The translations under genes and the position numbers were made by a program. A stretch of 64,000 bases of DNA from Antedon mediterranea (Eukaryota; Echinodermata; Crinoidea; Comatulida; Antedonidae), in the NCBI RefSeq assembly GCF_964355755.1, contig NC_092676.1, positions 14,058,288 through 14,122,287 on the forward strand. The letters are read 5' to 3'. The first letter of the stretch is position 1. Every line of letters begins with the position of its first letter. Below are positions 52,301 to 58,334 of this stretch, piece after piece. The notes under the pieces are model-generated. The model did no database searches, was not told the origin of the DNA, and saw only the letters and a list, made by a program, of their open reading frames with translations.

Positions 52301-54430
52301 TCGCCAGTTGAGCCAAGGTTCGATGAAAATTCAAGTAAAACTTGGTTAAAACTGCTGAGGCTTTTGTTTCTTGGCGGATGTTCGTTACAAAGTGTAAAAA
52401 GTAAAGTACTTTCAATTGAATCTCCATCGAATATTTTGACATAATCCGTCGAACAGGTACCATCACCTTTGACGTCGAATGTAATAAATGTTAGCTGGAT
52501 GTATGTTCCAGGAGGAGTAGTTATTAACCAAGAACACCTCGTTCCATCTGGATAACCATGGGGATAATTTGGTGTTGAGATGTAAGCGGCTGGTGTGTCA
52601 CATTTACTTTGATGACATGTGCCAGAAAATCCGCATCCAGGAATATCTGTAATAATAACTTGTTCATACCAGTAAAGAGGATATAGTATAATCCAACATT
52701 AGATAATTACTTTTAACACTTGTCAGACAAGATTGTATTGATACATACACATTATTCTTAGTTGACTACTTTCTTGACAGCCTAAAATACACGTACGGTA
52801 TTATTTCTAGGAATATGAAGTTATGACTGGGCATGTTACATTCAGCAGACAAGCTGTTTATTGTCGGTATAGACATGATACCGTATGTGCATCAGCCACC
52901 TTAATTTTCTTAAAACCACACCTCTACATCCACTGCTAAAATAAAAGTTAAATTACCTATGCTATCTTTACTTCTATCGTTATATATAAGTCATTACACA
53001 TTAGTCATATATAACAAAACAACAATAAACAACATTTGGGTTCTTACCTACTTCATGGTACGAGGCAGAAAAGCCATAACTCTTAAAGATTAATCCAGTT
53101 GAGTAGAATATTGCAATACATGAAGTCCTTGATATTAGAAGAGGTGGCTGCACACCACAAAATTTGCCCAATAATTCTCCATTACCGTCACATTCCAGTA
53201 CCGATAAAAAATCATTGCACTGCAAATCATAACTATTCGATGATGAAATCTGAATATCAATAAATTGTAGAGATATCGACTTTTCCGGGCTTACAGTGAT
53301 ATAATAGACACTAAAGCTGAATGGCTCAAGAAGGCTAGGAAAATTTGGTGACATCACTGTTCCAGATACGTCTGTATAGTAATGGTGTAAGTCTGTACAT
53401 TTCTCTCTATTGCAGTCTCTTGATGAACCATCTAATACAAGCAAAATATTGTGTTTTCATCAAAGTTCTTAAATATTTCTTGTCATTATTTTTATAAACA
53501 TTGTTAAATATGAGATCGAACTTACCAATTTCCTCGTAGGCCATTACAAAACTAATACTAGTAGGCATGTCTGGTTTAAGTTCATCTATTTCAACTCTAA
53601 GATCAATTTGATTGGATAAAGACATAGCAGTCAAATCTTCAAATCCGCCACATACAATACCTCTTTGAAGTACGCCAAGGAGTGAATGCCGTTCAGTTAT
53701 CACTACTTTGTCGATACACTGCAATGTTTCAGGATTTTGTCGAAGACTTGACCAAAGAAATGTAAATCTAGTAATGATACACAAATATGCAAAATGTGAA
53801 TACTGTATTGCATTTGTTTGTTCTATCTTTGCACTATCTCTATACAGGGTAAGCAGTAAACAGTAAAACTAACGTTTGTATCCAAATTAAATTCATACTA
53901 ACTTTATATAATGGCCTTTAATGCATGTGATACGAAATTTACAGGATGCACCAGCGTTAAAAAATGGAGGATAACCGAAGAAGCTAAATGTCCCGGAAGA
54001 AGTGTTCGATTCATAAAATAGCGTTTCCTCCCACGATAAGTCCTGACACCTTACATCTGAAATGTCTGTAATCGAAAAAAAAACAGTAAATGTATAATTT
54101 TATATAATGATTATTAACATAATAAACTCCCGAAAATGGTATCAGATGGAAATGTTTATGAACAACAGTAATCGTTTTTAATCGAAATTGACATTAAAAT
54201 TAAGGCATATTGTCACTTAGCCGTAGCCTACTGTATACATATAAAACATCCTTCATGATAAACACGACAATTGTTCAACATAAGTGCTAACCTTGCTTAC
54301 ACAGTACTGGATACTCATCTAAGCAGCTGACATTAGCCACCATTGACGTGTTTAATTCCGTCGTCAGAACTGAGCAGTATTCATTATTCGTATCAACCCA
54401 CGCACTTCCGATGCCAAACTGAACCAAAGC
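16253..54430 (-). CDS. Mosaic LRR G-protein-coupled receptor, GRL101/LGR type-C-like, with kinase-like tail (5' incomplete)
   Basis: Twenty-five exons on the minus strand, found by eye from splice sites and protein motifs, sum to 4617 nt in one frame (1538 residues plus stop), if the first exon starts in phase 0. Order with approximate residues: C-type lectin tail 1-46; CUB 47-181, 182-309, 310-448; C-type lectin 449-601; linkers 602-632; seven LDLa 633-920; LRR N-cap 921-957; five LRRs 958-1078; LRR C-cap and 7TM 1079-1408; cytoplasmic tail 1409-1538. LDLa, LRR and 7TM in this order define LGR type C receptors (vertebrate RXFP1/2; snail GRL101). The extra CUB and lectin modules fit a GRL101-like receptor. 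It should sit in the plasma membrane and couple to G proteins; no ligand can be predicted. Exon phases are uniform by module (phase 1 for CUB, most lectin and LDLa exons; phase 2 for LRRs), which supports the model. Signal peptide and the first lectin half were not found. Confidence 0.88.
16600..16844 (-). CDS. Receptor exon: kinase-like cytoplasmic tail
   Basis: Phase 1 in, phase 0 out, so it joins the 7TM exon directly without an intervening exon. Encodes [50 protein letters not shown] and NEHYILV. This follows helix C, hinge, helix E and catalytic loop of a protein kinase. The catalytic loop HRDxKxxN is replaced (HGLVNEHY), and glycine-loop and VAIK strands are absent, so it cannot be an active kinase. 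Homology is by eye and needs a profile search. Confidence 0.75.
16845..18034. other. Receptor intron between the 7TM exon and the tail
   Basis: AT-rich with A/T runs (for example 17925-17975). No repeats of note. The ORF at 17817-18008 does not fit the splice phase. Confidence 0.6.
18035..19026 (-). CDS. Receptor exon: LRR C-cap plus seven-transmembrane domain
   Basis: A 992-nt exon, phase 2 in and phase 1 out. It opens with the cysteine cap [12 protein letters not shown] ... [16 protein letters not shown], characteristic of LGR/RXFP receptors. The 7TM follows: TM1 [14 protein letters not shown]2 [13 protein letters not shown]3 ending [11 protein letters not shown] (DRF in place of DRY), TM6 [16 protein letters not shown] and TM7 [16 protein letters not shown] (NPYIY). 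These residues are as expected for a working rhodopsin-class receptor. The open frame runs 8 codons past the donor, or starts earlier at the ATG at 19055, but splice phases support the bounds given here. Confidence 0.95.
19691..19765 (-). CDS. Receptor exon: LRR 5
   Basis: A 75-nt phase 2-2 exon: [20 protein letters not shown] then GLETL. One residue longer than the other LRRs. Confidence 0.92.
19766..23586. other. Receptor intron with GTCTGTCG microsatellites
   Basis: Two related blocks, about 19888-19950 and 20512-20590, each read TATAGTTCACTATGTCGGTC, then a GTCTGTCGGT repeat, then CCGGTATCACTATGC. They look like copies of one dispersed repeat containing a microsatellite. An ATCA repeat lies at 22290-22320. 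No gene was found in 20.6-23.5 kb. Confidence 0.65.
23587..23658 (-). CDS. Receptor exon: LRR 4
   Basis: A 72-nt phase 2-2 exon: [20 protein letters not shown] then TTEL. Isolated by the 13.3-kb intron on one side and a 3.8-kb intron on the other; length, phase and motif all match its neighbours. Confidence 0.9.
25465..26400. repeat. Inverted pair containing CATAAGTTGGGGACCCC
   Basis: 25480-25600 (from CATAAGTTGGGGACCCCC through TGCACCCAAGCGTATAGC) returns in reverse complement at 26270-26395. The intervening 650 bp includes an AAAGATAGTTATCTTTGGT short palindrome near 25870. Confidence 0.8.
26411..27233. mobile_element. Foldback/MITE-like element
   Basis: The tips CTAGTTTCCCTTTGCAC (26411) and GCGAAGGAAACTAG (to 27233) are inverted. 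Internal arms match each other and the core of the element at 5701-6777 (GTTTCTATGGAACGCCAAAAG against CTTTTGGCGCTCCATAGAAAC). No coding capacity. Confidence 0.75.
28252..28547 (+). repeat. Direct duplicate of 26107-26400
   Basis: About 295 bp nearly identical to 26107-26400, from TTTGGGCTATGTCCAATGAA to CCCAACTTATGTACG. Just before it, 28105-28245 is a run of GCCTCGCA-type words. Confidence 0.9.
29056..29150 (+). repeat. Short repeats of the type AGCTTATGTAGTAA, left of the 7-kb element
   Basis: Four loose copies of a 12-25 bp phrase around CTTATGTAG. The same phrase in the same orientation lies at 36541-36635, on the other side of the 29291-36302 element. Confidence 0.65.
30241..31735 (+). 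repeat. 30-bp minisatellite, about 50 units
   Basis: Tandem units of ATGGTCTTACACCCC then CTTCTTTGTCTGTGG, mostly 30 bp with 29-bp variants. Because 30 is a multiple of three and the unit lacks stops in several frames, long ORFs (up to 291 codons) appear; they are not genes. A CTGTACAC insertion interrupts it near 30785. Confidence 0.95.
31953..32350 (+). pseudogene. Decayed PIN/FEN-like transposon protein fragment
   Basis: The open frame 31953-32294 contains [15 protein letters not shown] and [15 protein letters not shown]. In another frame from about 32180 it continues [19 protein letters not shown], which aligns with CDHLEADTRIMFHARYVSE of the 2181-4172 protein. At least one frameshift lies near 32180. 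The D residues of the active-site motif are partly lost (EAD has become EAN). Confidence 0.65.
33925..34095. repeat. Palindromic MITE-like repeat
   Basis: Arms of about 70 bp (33935-34003 and 34010-34078) pair almost perfectly: ATATAAGATTTGACATCCCC on the left is mirrored on the right, as is TTCGAGGGAATATATATTTC. Loop of about 10 bp. Confidence 0.85.
34556..34626 (+). mobile_element. tRNA-like SINE head (tentative)
   Basis: GTGGCCCAGCGG resembles an A box and GAGTTCAAGATC a B box, about 45 bp apart as in a tRNA promoter. A full cloverleaf was not obtained. Two imperfect tandem units of about 70 bp (GAAAATTACACAGTCAATAT) follow at 34667-34790. Confidence 0.4.
36541..36835 (+). repeat. CTTATGTAG repeats, then a GAGGTGGTCGCTTA-type degenerate minisatellite
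   Basis: 36541-36635 carries copies of AGCTAATGTAG/AGCTTATGTAG. 36668-36835 is a degenerate tandem array of about 25-30 bp units based on AGAGGTGGTCG.TTA.GAGAAGCGGTCCCTTA. Confidence 0.7.
36922..36993 (-). CDS. Receptor exon: LRR 3
   Basis: A 72-nt phase 2-2 exon: [20 protein letters not shown] then LTYL. Followed by a 13.3-kb intron filled with transposons. Confidence 0.92.
37506..37577 (-). CDS. Receptor exon: LRR 2
   Basis: A 72-nt phase 2-2 exon: [20 protein letters not shown] then ITYL. A typical LRR, between an AACAG acceptor and a GTGAGT donor. Confidence 0.92.
38482..38553 (-). CDS. Receptor exon: LRR 1
   Basis: A 72-nt phase 2-2 exon encoding one repeat: [20 protein letters not shown] then LRTL. 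Confidence 0.85.
39007..39115 (-). CDS. Receptor exon: LRR N-terminal cap
   Basis: Phase 1 in, phase 2 out: [17 protein letters not shown] then LPEKSRAL. The C-x3-C-x-C-x6-C pattern is the classic cysteine cap before LRRs. The switch to phase 2 matches every LRR exon that follows. Confidence 0.93.
39773..39886 (-). CDS. Receptor exon: LDLa repeat 7
   Basis: Phase 1-1, 38 codons: [20 protein letters not shown] then [11 protein letters not shown]. Six cysteines and the acidic motif (GDDE for GSDE) are present. This is the repeat nearest the LRRs. Confidence 0.93.
40075..40191 (-). CDS. Receptor exon: LDLa repeat 6
   Basis: Phase 1-1, 39 codons: [20 protein letters not shown] then [12 protein letters not shown]. 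Canonical, with the calcium site intact. Confidence 0.95.
41832..42145 (+). mobile_element. TTAA-flanked MITE, copy 1
   Basis: Begins TTAAAGATGTATTGTCCCCC and ends GGGGGACAATATATCTTTAA, so the termini are inverted and flanked by TTAA, the target used by piggyBac and Kolobok elements. The middle contains the 17-bp palindrome ATTGGCTGCCAGCCAAT. Confidence 0.85.
43028..43240 (+). mobile_element. Penelope-like 3' region
   Basis: Matches 14880-15110, the region after the GIY-YIG gene: CTTTTGTTGTATTTCTTTTA, GCACTTGC, CTCTGCTAACTTTTCTGTC and TGTTTTACTTTATCGT. No coding part is attached, so it is a solo 3' end. Confidence 0.7.
43131..43167 (+). ncRNA. Hammerhead-ribozyme-like motif
   Basis: Conserved core boxes are in order: CTGATGA (43134-43140), stem II AGGGC/GCCC with loop TAGTGTT (43141-43156), GAAA (43157-43160). 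Stem III would be very short (the AGCT at 43160-43163 is self-complementary, which suits a dimer), with cleavage after C43164. Stem I pairs GCA (43131-43133) with TGC (43165-43167). One extra A sits at the start of stem II. Penelope-like elements are known to carry such minimal hammerheads. Confidence 0.6.
43302..43481 (-). mobile_element. tRNA-derived SINE with a complete tRNA head
   Basis: On the minus strand: tRNA head (43481-43411), then the GACTTTTTCTCATTCTCACA body, AATTAATTAATTAAATTTCA, and a tail ending TTCTTTGCCTGTTGTGT plus (AT)n. A second minus copy lies at 43665-43815 and a plus copy at 15144-15280. Confidence 0.8.
43411..43481 (-). tRNA. tRNA-like sequence (SINE head), anticodon ATC
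   Basis: A 71-nt cloverleaf folds by eye: acceptor GCCCCAG/TTGGGGC, D stem GTCT/GGAC with loop AATGGTTA, anticodon stem TCTGC/GCAGG with loop ATATCAA, T stem CCGAG/CTCGG with loop TTCGAGT. A box TGGTCTAATGG and B box AGTTCGAGTCT are intact. The anticodon ATC would read Asp codons, whereas eukaryotic tRNA-Asp uses GTC, so this is better read as a SINE promoter than as a working tRNA. Confidence 0.6.
43665..43815 (-). mobile_element. tRNA-derived SINE, head truncated
   Basis: Same body and tail as 43302-43481. The tRNA head stops in the anticodon arm (CCGCCTGCTTGATAT), 184 bp from the next exon (LDLa 5). Confidence 0.75.
43900..44049 (-). CDS. Receptor exon: LDLa repeat 5 (divergent)
   Basis: Phase 1-1, 50 codons: [20 protein letters not shown] then [11 protein letters not shown]. 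The loop is longer than usual and the SDE motif has become STH, so the calcium site looks lost. Confidence 0.85.
44376..44489 (-). CDS. Receptor exon: LDLa repeat 4 (divergent)
   Basis: Phase 1-1, 38 codons: [20 protein letters not shown] then [13 protein letters not shown]. Six cysteines are kept, but the DGSDE calcium motif is replaced by GQYWEDE, so calcium binding is doubtful. The donor is the weaker GTATAA. Confidence 0.85.
45061..45177 (-). CDS. Receptor exon: LDLa repeat 3
   Basis: Phase 1-1, 39 codons: [20 protein letters not shown] then [12 protein letters not shown] canonical six-cysteine LDLa with an intact calcium site. Confidence 0.93.
45674..45925 (-). CDS. Receptor exon: LDLa repeats 1 and 2
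   Basis: Phase 1-1, 84 codons. Repeat 1 is canonical ([14 protein letters not shown] ... [11 protein letters not shown]). Repeat 2 is divergent: FKYFKCKSS leads to [11 protein letters not shown], with the early cysteines reduced. Both keep the acidic calcium-site residues DxSDE. Confidence 0.93.
45926..46747. other. Receptor intron with a dispersed repeat
   Basis: 46630-46745 (CTAGGCAATCTATCTAAAAA and onward) is the reverse complement of 61060-61175. An ATT/ATC-rich tract lies at 46540-46630. Confidence 0.7.
46748..46786 (-). CDS. Receptor exon: 13-codon linker (tentative)
   Basis: A 39-nt phase 1-1 exon ([13 protein letters not shown]) between a TTTTTAAG acceptor and a strong GTGAGT donor. 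It keeps the frame but has no domain evidence. A dispersed repeat (46630-46745, also at 61060-61175) abuts its donor, so the exon could come from the repeat's edge or be spurious. Confidence 0.4.
47097..47332 (-). mobile_element. TTAA MITE, copy 2 (inverted)
   Basis: Same family as 41832-42145 in the opposite orientation and shortened. The ends are AAAGATATATTGTCCCC and GGGGGACAATACATCTTTAA; the 17-bp central palindrome is retained. Confidence 0.8.
48349..48402 (-). CDS. Receptor exon: short linker with a GC donor
   Basis: A 54-nt phase 1-1 exon encoding [17 protein letters not shown]. The acceptor is TCAATCAG; the donor reads GCAAGT instead of GTAAGT, the known GC-AG minor donor type. It has no domain homology, so support is splice sites and frame only. 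Confidence 0.5.
48544..48695 (-). CDS. Receptor exon: C-type lectin domain, part 3 (QPD motif)
   Basis: Encodes [20 protein letters not shown] and [23 protein letters not shown] at the sugar-specificity site is the galactose-type signature in this family. The usual WND motif reads WHD, so calcium or sugar binding may be altered. A copy of this exon's acceptor lies 505 bp upstream in the intron. Confidence 0.93.
48748..49062 (+). mobile_element. TTAA MITE, copy 3
   Basis: Same termini and core as copy 1. It lies inside the 505-bp tandem duplication, so it was copied together with copy 4. Confidence 0.85.
49253..49594 (+). mobile_element. TTAA MITE, copy 4
   Basis: Duplicate of copy 3 made by the segmental duplication. 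It keeps about 30 bp (ATTACATTTTTTCAGGTAAA and neighbours) that copy 3 has lost. Confidence 0.85.
49783..49867 (-). CDS. Receptor exon: C-type lectin domain, part 2
   Basis: Phase 1 in, phase 2 out. Encodes [20 protein letters not shown] then YTDWARQYG, matching the W.DG..L.Y..W core of C-type lectins. Confidence 0.9.
50515..50846 (-). mobile_element. Deu-domain SINE with 5S rRNA plus tRNA head
   Basis: Minus strand, three parts in order. 50846-50738 is a 5S rRNA sequence (GATCACCGAAGTTAAGCAAC, then GGGCCCGG and TGGATGGGAGACC). About 50726-50664 is tRNA-like with A box TGGTGTAATGG and B box GGTTCGAGGTT. About 50655-50595 matches the Deu core (CCTTAGGCAAGATGCTTTAC, CATTGCC). An AATACAAA tail follows. 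The 5S plus tRNA chimera resembles the AmnSINE1 type of DeuSINE. Confidence 0.8.
50847..51713. other. Receptor intron without recognised elements
   Basis: AT-rich. AATTAATT repeats occur at 51395-51470; TAGGCCTA-type words near 51245-51275. Nothing else was seen. Confidence 0.55.
51714..51935 (-). CDS. Receptor exon: C-type lectin domain, part 1
   Basis: Phase 1-1 exon with [39 protein letters not shown] and NTYDGIYI. These are the first three cysteines and the opening strands of a long-form C-type lectin domain. Confidence 0.93.
52230..52646 (-). CDS. Receptor exon: CUB domain 3
   Basis: The most typical CUB of the three, in one phase 1-1 exon: a Cys-rich lead ([13 protein letters not shown]), then [40 protein letters not shown] and [18 protein letters not shown]. 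The D..Y..IFDG acidic residues suit a calcium-binding CUB. Confidence 0.95.
53048..53431 (-). CDS. Receptor exon: CUB domain 2
   Basis: A whole CUB domain in one phase 1-1 exon: [55 protein letters not shown] and [10 protein letters not shown]. All four canonical positions are recognisable. A short cysteine-containing linker ([10 protein letters not shown]) precedes it. Confidence 0.93.
53526..53767 (-). CDS. Receptor exon: CUB domain 1, second half
   Basis: Acceptor TACTAG, donor GTAAGT; phase 2 in, phase 1 out. Encodes [37 protein letters not shown] and [10 protein letters not shown], the late CUB strands ending in the usual F.A.Y-like motif. Confidence 0.85.
53903..54065 (-). CDS. Receptor exon: CUB domain 1, first half
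   Basis: Phase 1 in, phase 2 out (donor GTTAGT). Encodes [17 protein letters not shown], then [18 protein letters not shown], a divergent CUB start with the YPxxxNxxxxC pattern. Confidence 0.8.
54292..54430 (-). CDS. Receptor exon 1 (first seen): C-terminal half of a C-type lectin domain
   Basis: Acceptor ACAG and donor GTTAGC bound the exon. It encodes [12 protein letters not shown] ... [13 protein letters not shown], the closing strands and last three cysteines of a C-type lectin domain. The start is phase 0 and the end phase 1. The preceding half of the domain is not visible upstream, where LINE and Gypsy debris begins at 54.9 kb. Confidence 0.8.
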
Positions 54431-54465
54431 CTGTACAAAAAGTACAGTGTTTAATATAGTATTAG

Positions 54466-54560
54466 TTGTTCAACATTAGTACTAACCTTGCTTACACAGT
54501 ACCGTACCGGATAAAACTGACATTAACTACCATTGTCGTGTTTATTTCCGTTGTCGTGTT
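54466..54560 (-). pseudogene. Degenerate partial copy of the first lectin exon end
   Basis: GTTCAACATTAGTACTAACC, then TTGCTTACACAGTAC, CTGACATTA and CCATTG.CGTGTTTA repeat the donor side of the 54292-54430 exon with its intron edge, with gaps. The reading frame is lost. It lies just upstream of the true exon in gene direction. Confidence 0.65.
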
Positions 54561-54894
54561 TTTATTAATAACTTTGTCAACTTTCAGATTAAAATTTATT
54601 CTTATTATTTTTTGTAACTATTTATTTTTCTTATTCTTTATTGCCAATCAACAACAACAACAAATAACTACAACGTAAGTGGCAGGAAACACAAAAGGGA
54701 ACTAAACCAGTAGCTAAAAGATAAAATATAGATTTTCAATAAATATATCAGAAAATATCCACACAAGAAATATAAAAAAAACATTCATAAAAATACTAAA
54801 ACAACCAGAAAAAGTAAAACACAGAGAAATTCATTTTAAGTTTAAACAAAAATGTCCATTAAAAATGAGTCCTTGACTTCATCTTAGATTCCTT

Positions 54895-55345
54895 CCCACA
54901 ATCGCGGGAATATGTGAATTACTGATCGATGCAGGCAGTTAGTCCGTGCATACAAGTGTCTGAAACTTAAGGTTTTTAGACGACGTGTATTGACGCAAAT
55001 ATTTTAACGGATACTTTCCATGTCTATGTACCCCATTAGCGTTTTACAGACAAATGCTCTACGGCTGGATAGCCGAGGCAAATTCAGTTGTGCTAATCTA
55101 AAATCATAATCACCCCGTCTCTTTTTCAATGCTAGTCTAGTGGCTCTACGTTGAACAGATTCAATCTTATCTATCAATTAACTGTTTGAAGAAGCTATGC
55201 AGAGATTCCATACTCAATTATAGGAATAGTAAGTGCACGGTATAATGAAAATATAGCTGGTACCTCCATCAATAATATAACCAATCATCATATTTGCCCT
55301 TGCTGTAACATTAGGAACATGGTTGTTAGTCCAGTCAATCTAATG
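54895..55345 (-). pseudogene. LINE reverse transcriptase C-terminal fragment
   Basis: The minus strand reads LYRALTIPIIEYGIS, a stop after TVN, then DKIESVQRRATRLALKKRRG and DYDFRLAQLNL. These are the final RT motifs of CR1/L2/Jockey-type LINEs (compare VEKIQRRAARF at 9.8 kb). Stops break the frame. Confidence 0.75.
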
Positions 55346-56199
55346 ATATACCCACGCAATAGTAACAAAACAAGTATTTTTGAATTCCATATAAAGTGTA
55401 GAATGACATTCTAAAAGTCACCGAAAATCCAAGCATTGGATAAATGGGTCAGAGGTCAAATTAATATGAACCATTAATTACATATATTTAACCATTTGAA
55501 ATACATTATACAAGTGTGATTTATGTCTTCCGAAAGATTATTAAATTTCCTATTCATTGATATCAAACTTATTGTTATAACATTTTAAGTAGAATGTCAT
55601 TTTTGCGGAATAATGTGTCAATTTTAGATAAAAATGTTGTTTTCGCTGTAAATAACAATGGTAAATACACAGTGATACCCCTGGGGTGAACATATCAGTC
55701 CAAAGTGATACACATGACTAGCTCAAGATGCAGTATGAGTGACATCTCCGTTCCTGTTGCTTCTGGATGATCTACATTCCATTTTTCCAGATGGAATTTG
55801 TGTTGCTATGGTTACAGAATTTATAATGGGACGTATAAGTATAATATTTTAACGATTTTGTGAATTTTAACCAGTAGACTTCATACCATTTACACGGGCG
55901 TTACTGCAGATGACTCGGTTAATATTGACAATGTGGTATTAAGCATTGAATATTTTAGACGGATGTTAGGCCAGTGGGTCTTGCAATGTATTCACTGCGT
56001 GAAAATAAAGTCATATACAGTCATACATCCCATAAGGGAAAATATGTGTGCATCGATCCTACAGTATTAAATTACTTTCTGAAATATTATCATCAAGCAA
56101 TTGGTCTAACAAATCCTCCAGATTACCGGTCTCGGTTTCTGAAACATCAGTCATTCTAGATCTGATTTGATTTGTATGCCTTTTTCATGTGTATGATCC
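55346..56199. other. Unassigned region with a small open frame
   Basis: The frame to 56159 on the plus strand (GLAMYSLRENKVIYSHTSHK ... NPPDYRSRFLKHQSF) is not recognised. It could be a remnant of a transposon protein or chance. No splice signals or start context support it as a gene. Confidence 0.3.
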
Positions 56200-58031
56200 C
56201 ACTTTAACAATATATTTTAATGGACTTTTCTCCTCAACTATGATTCATGGAGCCCATTTAATTTTGTGACTCCCTTCCTTCCTAAAATCTCTTACATAAT
56301 ATAATTGATCATTCACAACAAAACTTCTCAATTTCTTATTAGATTTTTCCATCTCTTTATGTAGGTGATCTGTAATTGTTATACAGTATTAACATTAGGT
56401 CTAAGTAAATCTAATCTTGTTCTTAGCTGTCTCTTTACAAACAAATTGAGCAGGTGATTGTTTGTTACACTGTGTTCAGCGTTTCTGTATATATGCTAAC
56501 AGAAATTTACTTAATCTTGTTTGAATCGAATATTTATCATCAATCGCGGCTTTCAACCCTTTTTTCATTGTTTGAACGAATATCTCGGCCTGACCATTAA
56601 TAGCCGGATGACCTGAATATGAATACTTATAAATTATGCCATTTGCTTTCATAAAATCCTTAAATTCTGAAGCCGTAAACTGACTTCCATTATCCAAAAC
56701 TACAATTTGTGGAAGACCCCATTGACTAAACATTTGTCGAAGTGCTTCAATTGTGTTTGTGGTTATGGTCGAATTCATTATTTTTACTTCTGGCCATTTA
56801 CTAAATGCATTAACTACAATAAGGAACATTTTTCCTTGAGATGGACCTGCGAAATCAATATGAATTCTTTCCCAACGTTCCCTAGCAGGTACCCAGTGAT
56901 GCATCGGCACTGTGGCTGGTCTATTTTGAATACGTTTGCAAGGATCACATGCCTTAGCCAACTGTTCAATTTCAGAATCAATATTCGGAAACCAAATATA
57001 AGAGCGAGCAATGCTCTTCATTTTAACAACTCCAAGATGACCACAGTGTAGATCATCCATGACCCTGCTACGGAGCCTTGGAGGAAGTACTACTCTCTCT
57101 CCCCACAAAATACAACCTTTTTCAATCGATAATTCATTACGTCTTAAATAATATGGCTCTATGGTTTTATCATCATTTGACACCCAACCATTCATTATTA
57201 AGCGTTTCACTTTACTTGGCTGTTTATCTCTACTAGTCATTTTACTTTTTTCGTCAGCTGTTATAGGTAATGCATTTATCATGTCCATAAAGTTAACATT
57301 TAGATTTATGTTTATGTTTTCCGCTTTATCAAATGGTGACCTGGAGAAACAATCTACGTTAGCATTTGCCTTATAATACTTGCCACTACCACTACTGCTG
57401 TCATTCTATGCACCTCTTTGATTTGTACGATGATGAACTACATGTACATTTCTTGTTCTACTACCCGTTGCCATAGTATCAGACTGTTTCTGCAAGAGCT
57501 CAAAGGAATTTGCCATGTTGACTGCCTTTGGTAGAGTCAAGTAGTTACCTTTTCTTAGCTTTTCTGACGTACATCCATCAATCAGTTGATCTCTGATGTT
57601 GTTATCTATTTCTGTGCCAAAATCACACAAACATCAGCCTTTTGTTACCGATTCTGCTTCCAATTGGCTTAATTTCCTAAATTTACGTCTCTCAAACGGT
57701 GAGTTCACTTGAGCTTCAAAATAAGCATCAAGCTTCTTTATGGCGATTTCATAAGCATTAGTTCTCGCCTCTCCGTCTTCAACAACTATTTCGGGCAATG
57801 TAAAATACATTTCTTGCAGGTGTATGCCTCCCGCATGCAATAAAATTGCCTCTCTCTCTGTGATGAGAATATGCACGGCCTTTTTAATTGCCGCCATCTC
57901 GCTGCTAAATTAGTTGTATCGTTTCCTACCTCAAATGGTTGAATATTTTCCAATGTGTCTTGCCTAATCATTGTCAGTAACTTGTATAACTCACGTAATA
58001 CGCCTATATACATTTTATACCAATTTGACAC
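56200..58031 (-). pseudogene. Ty3/Gypsy element: Gag remnant, RNase H end and integrase, RT deleted
   Basis: In minus order: Gag-like frames 58031-57786, 57897-57634 and 57630-57406 (AYEIAIKKLDAYFEAQVNSP; FRKLSQLEAESV; DQLIDGCTSEKLRKGNYLTL) separated by frameshifts. Then the last residues of RNase H (KANVDCFSRSPFDKAE, about 57373-57325). Then integrase, 57288-56476, with an HHCC-type region (HCGHLGVVKMKSIARSYIWF; CDPCKRIQNRPA) and DDE core (IHIDFAGPSQGKMFLIVVNA; VLDNGSQFTASEFKDF). Further C-terminal integrase motifs (LFVKRQLRTRLDLLRPN) reach about 56200 past stops. Protease and RT are missing at about 57375-57405, so an internal deletion fused Gag to the RNase H tail. Confidence 0.85.
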
Positions 58032-58334
58032 GTTTTGAGACTTTAGAATATCATATAATTCAAGTCATATAGGCCTACGCTCGTTCGGGTTCGTGGCCAA
58101 AGAGGCCGTTTATTCAGTTCCGTGTCAAAGGTCATATGTCATTACAATATTATAATCAAGTTTAAATACTTGTCATGGTGACAACAAGGGAGTTTTTGAA
58201 CATGAACTTTTTTATCCACCAGCACTTTTTAAAACTTACAATACTTGCAGCTAATAAACCAACATGATGCCATGTAGAAACAACTTCTTTCTGAATAGCC
58301 TAACACACTGAATGATGTCCACTAGGCCTACATC
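58032..58334. other. Spacer before the PIN-like fragment
   Basis: No gene recognised. One TAGGCCTA-type word occurs near 58072. Confidence 0.5.
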
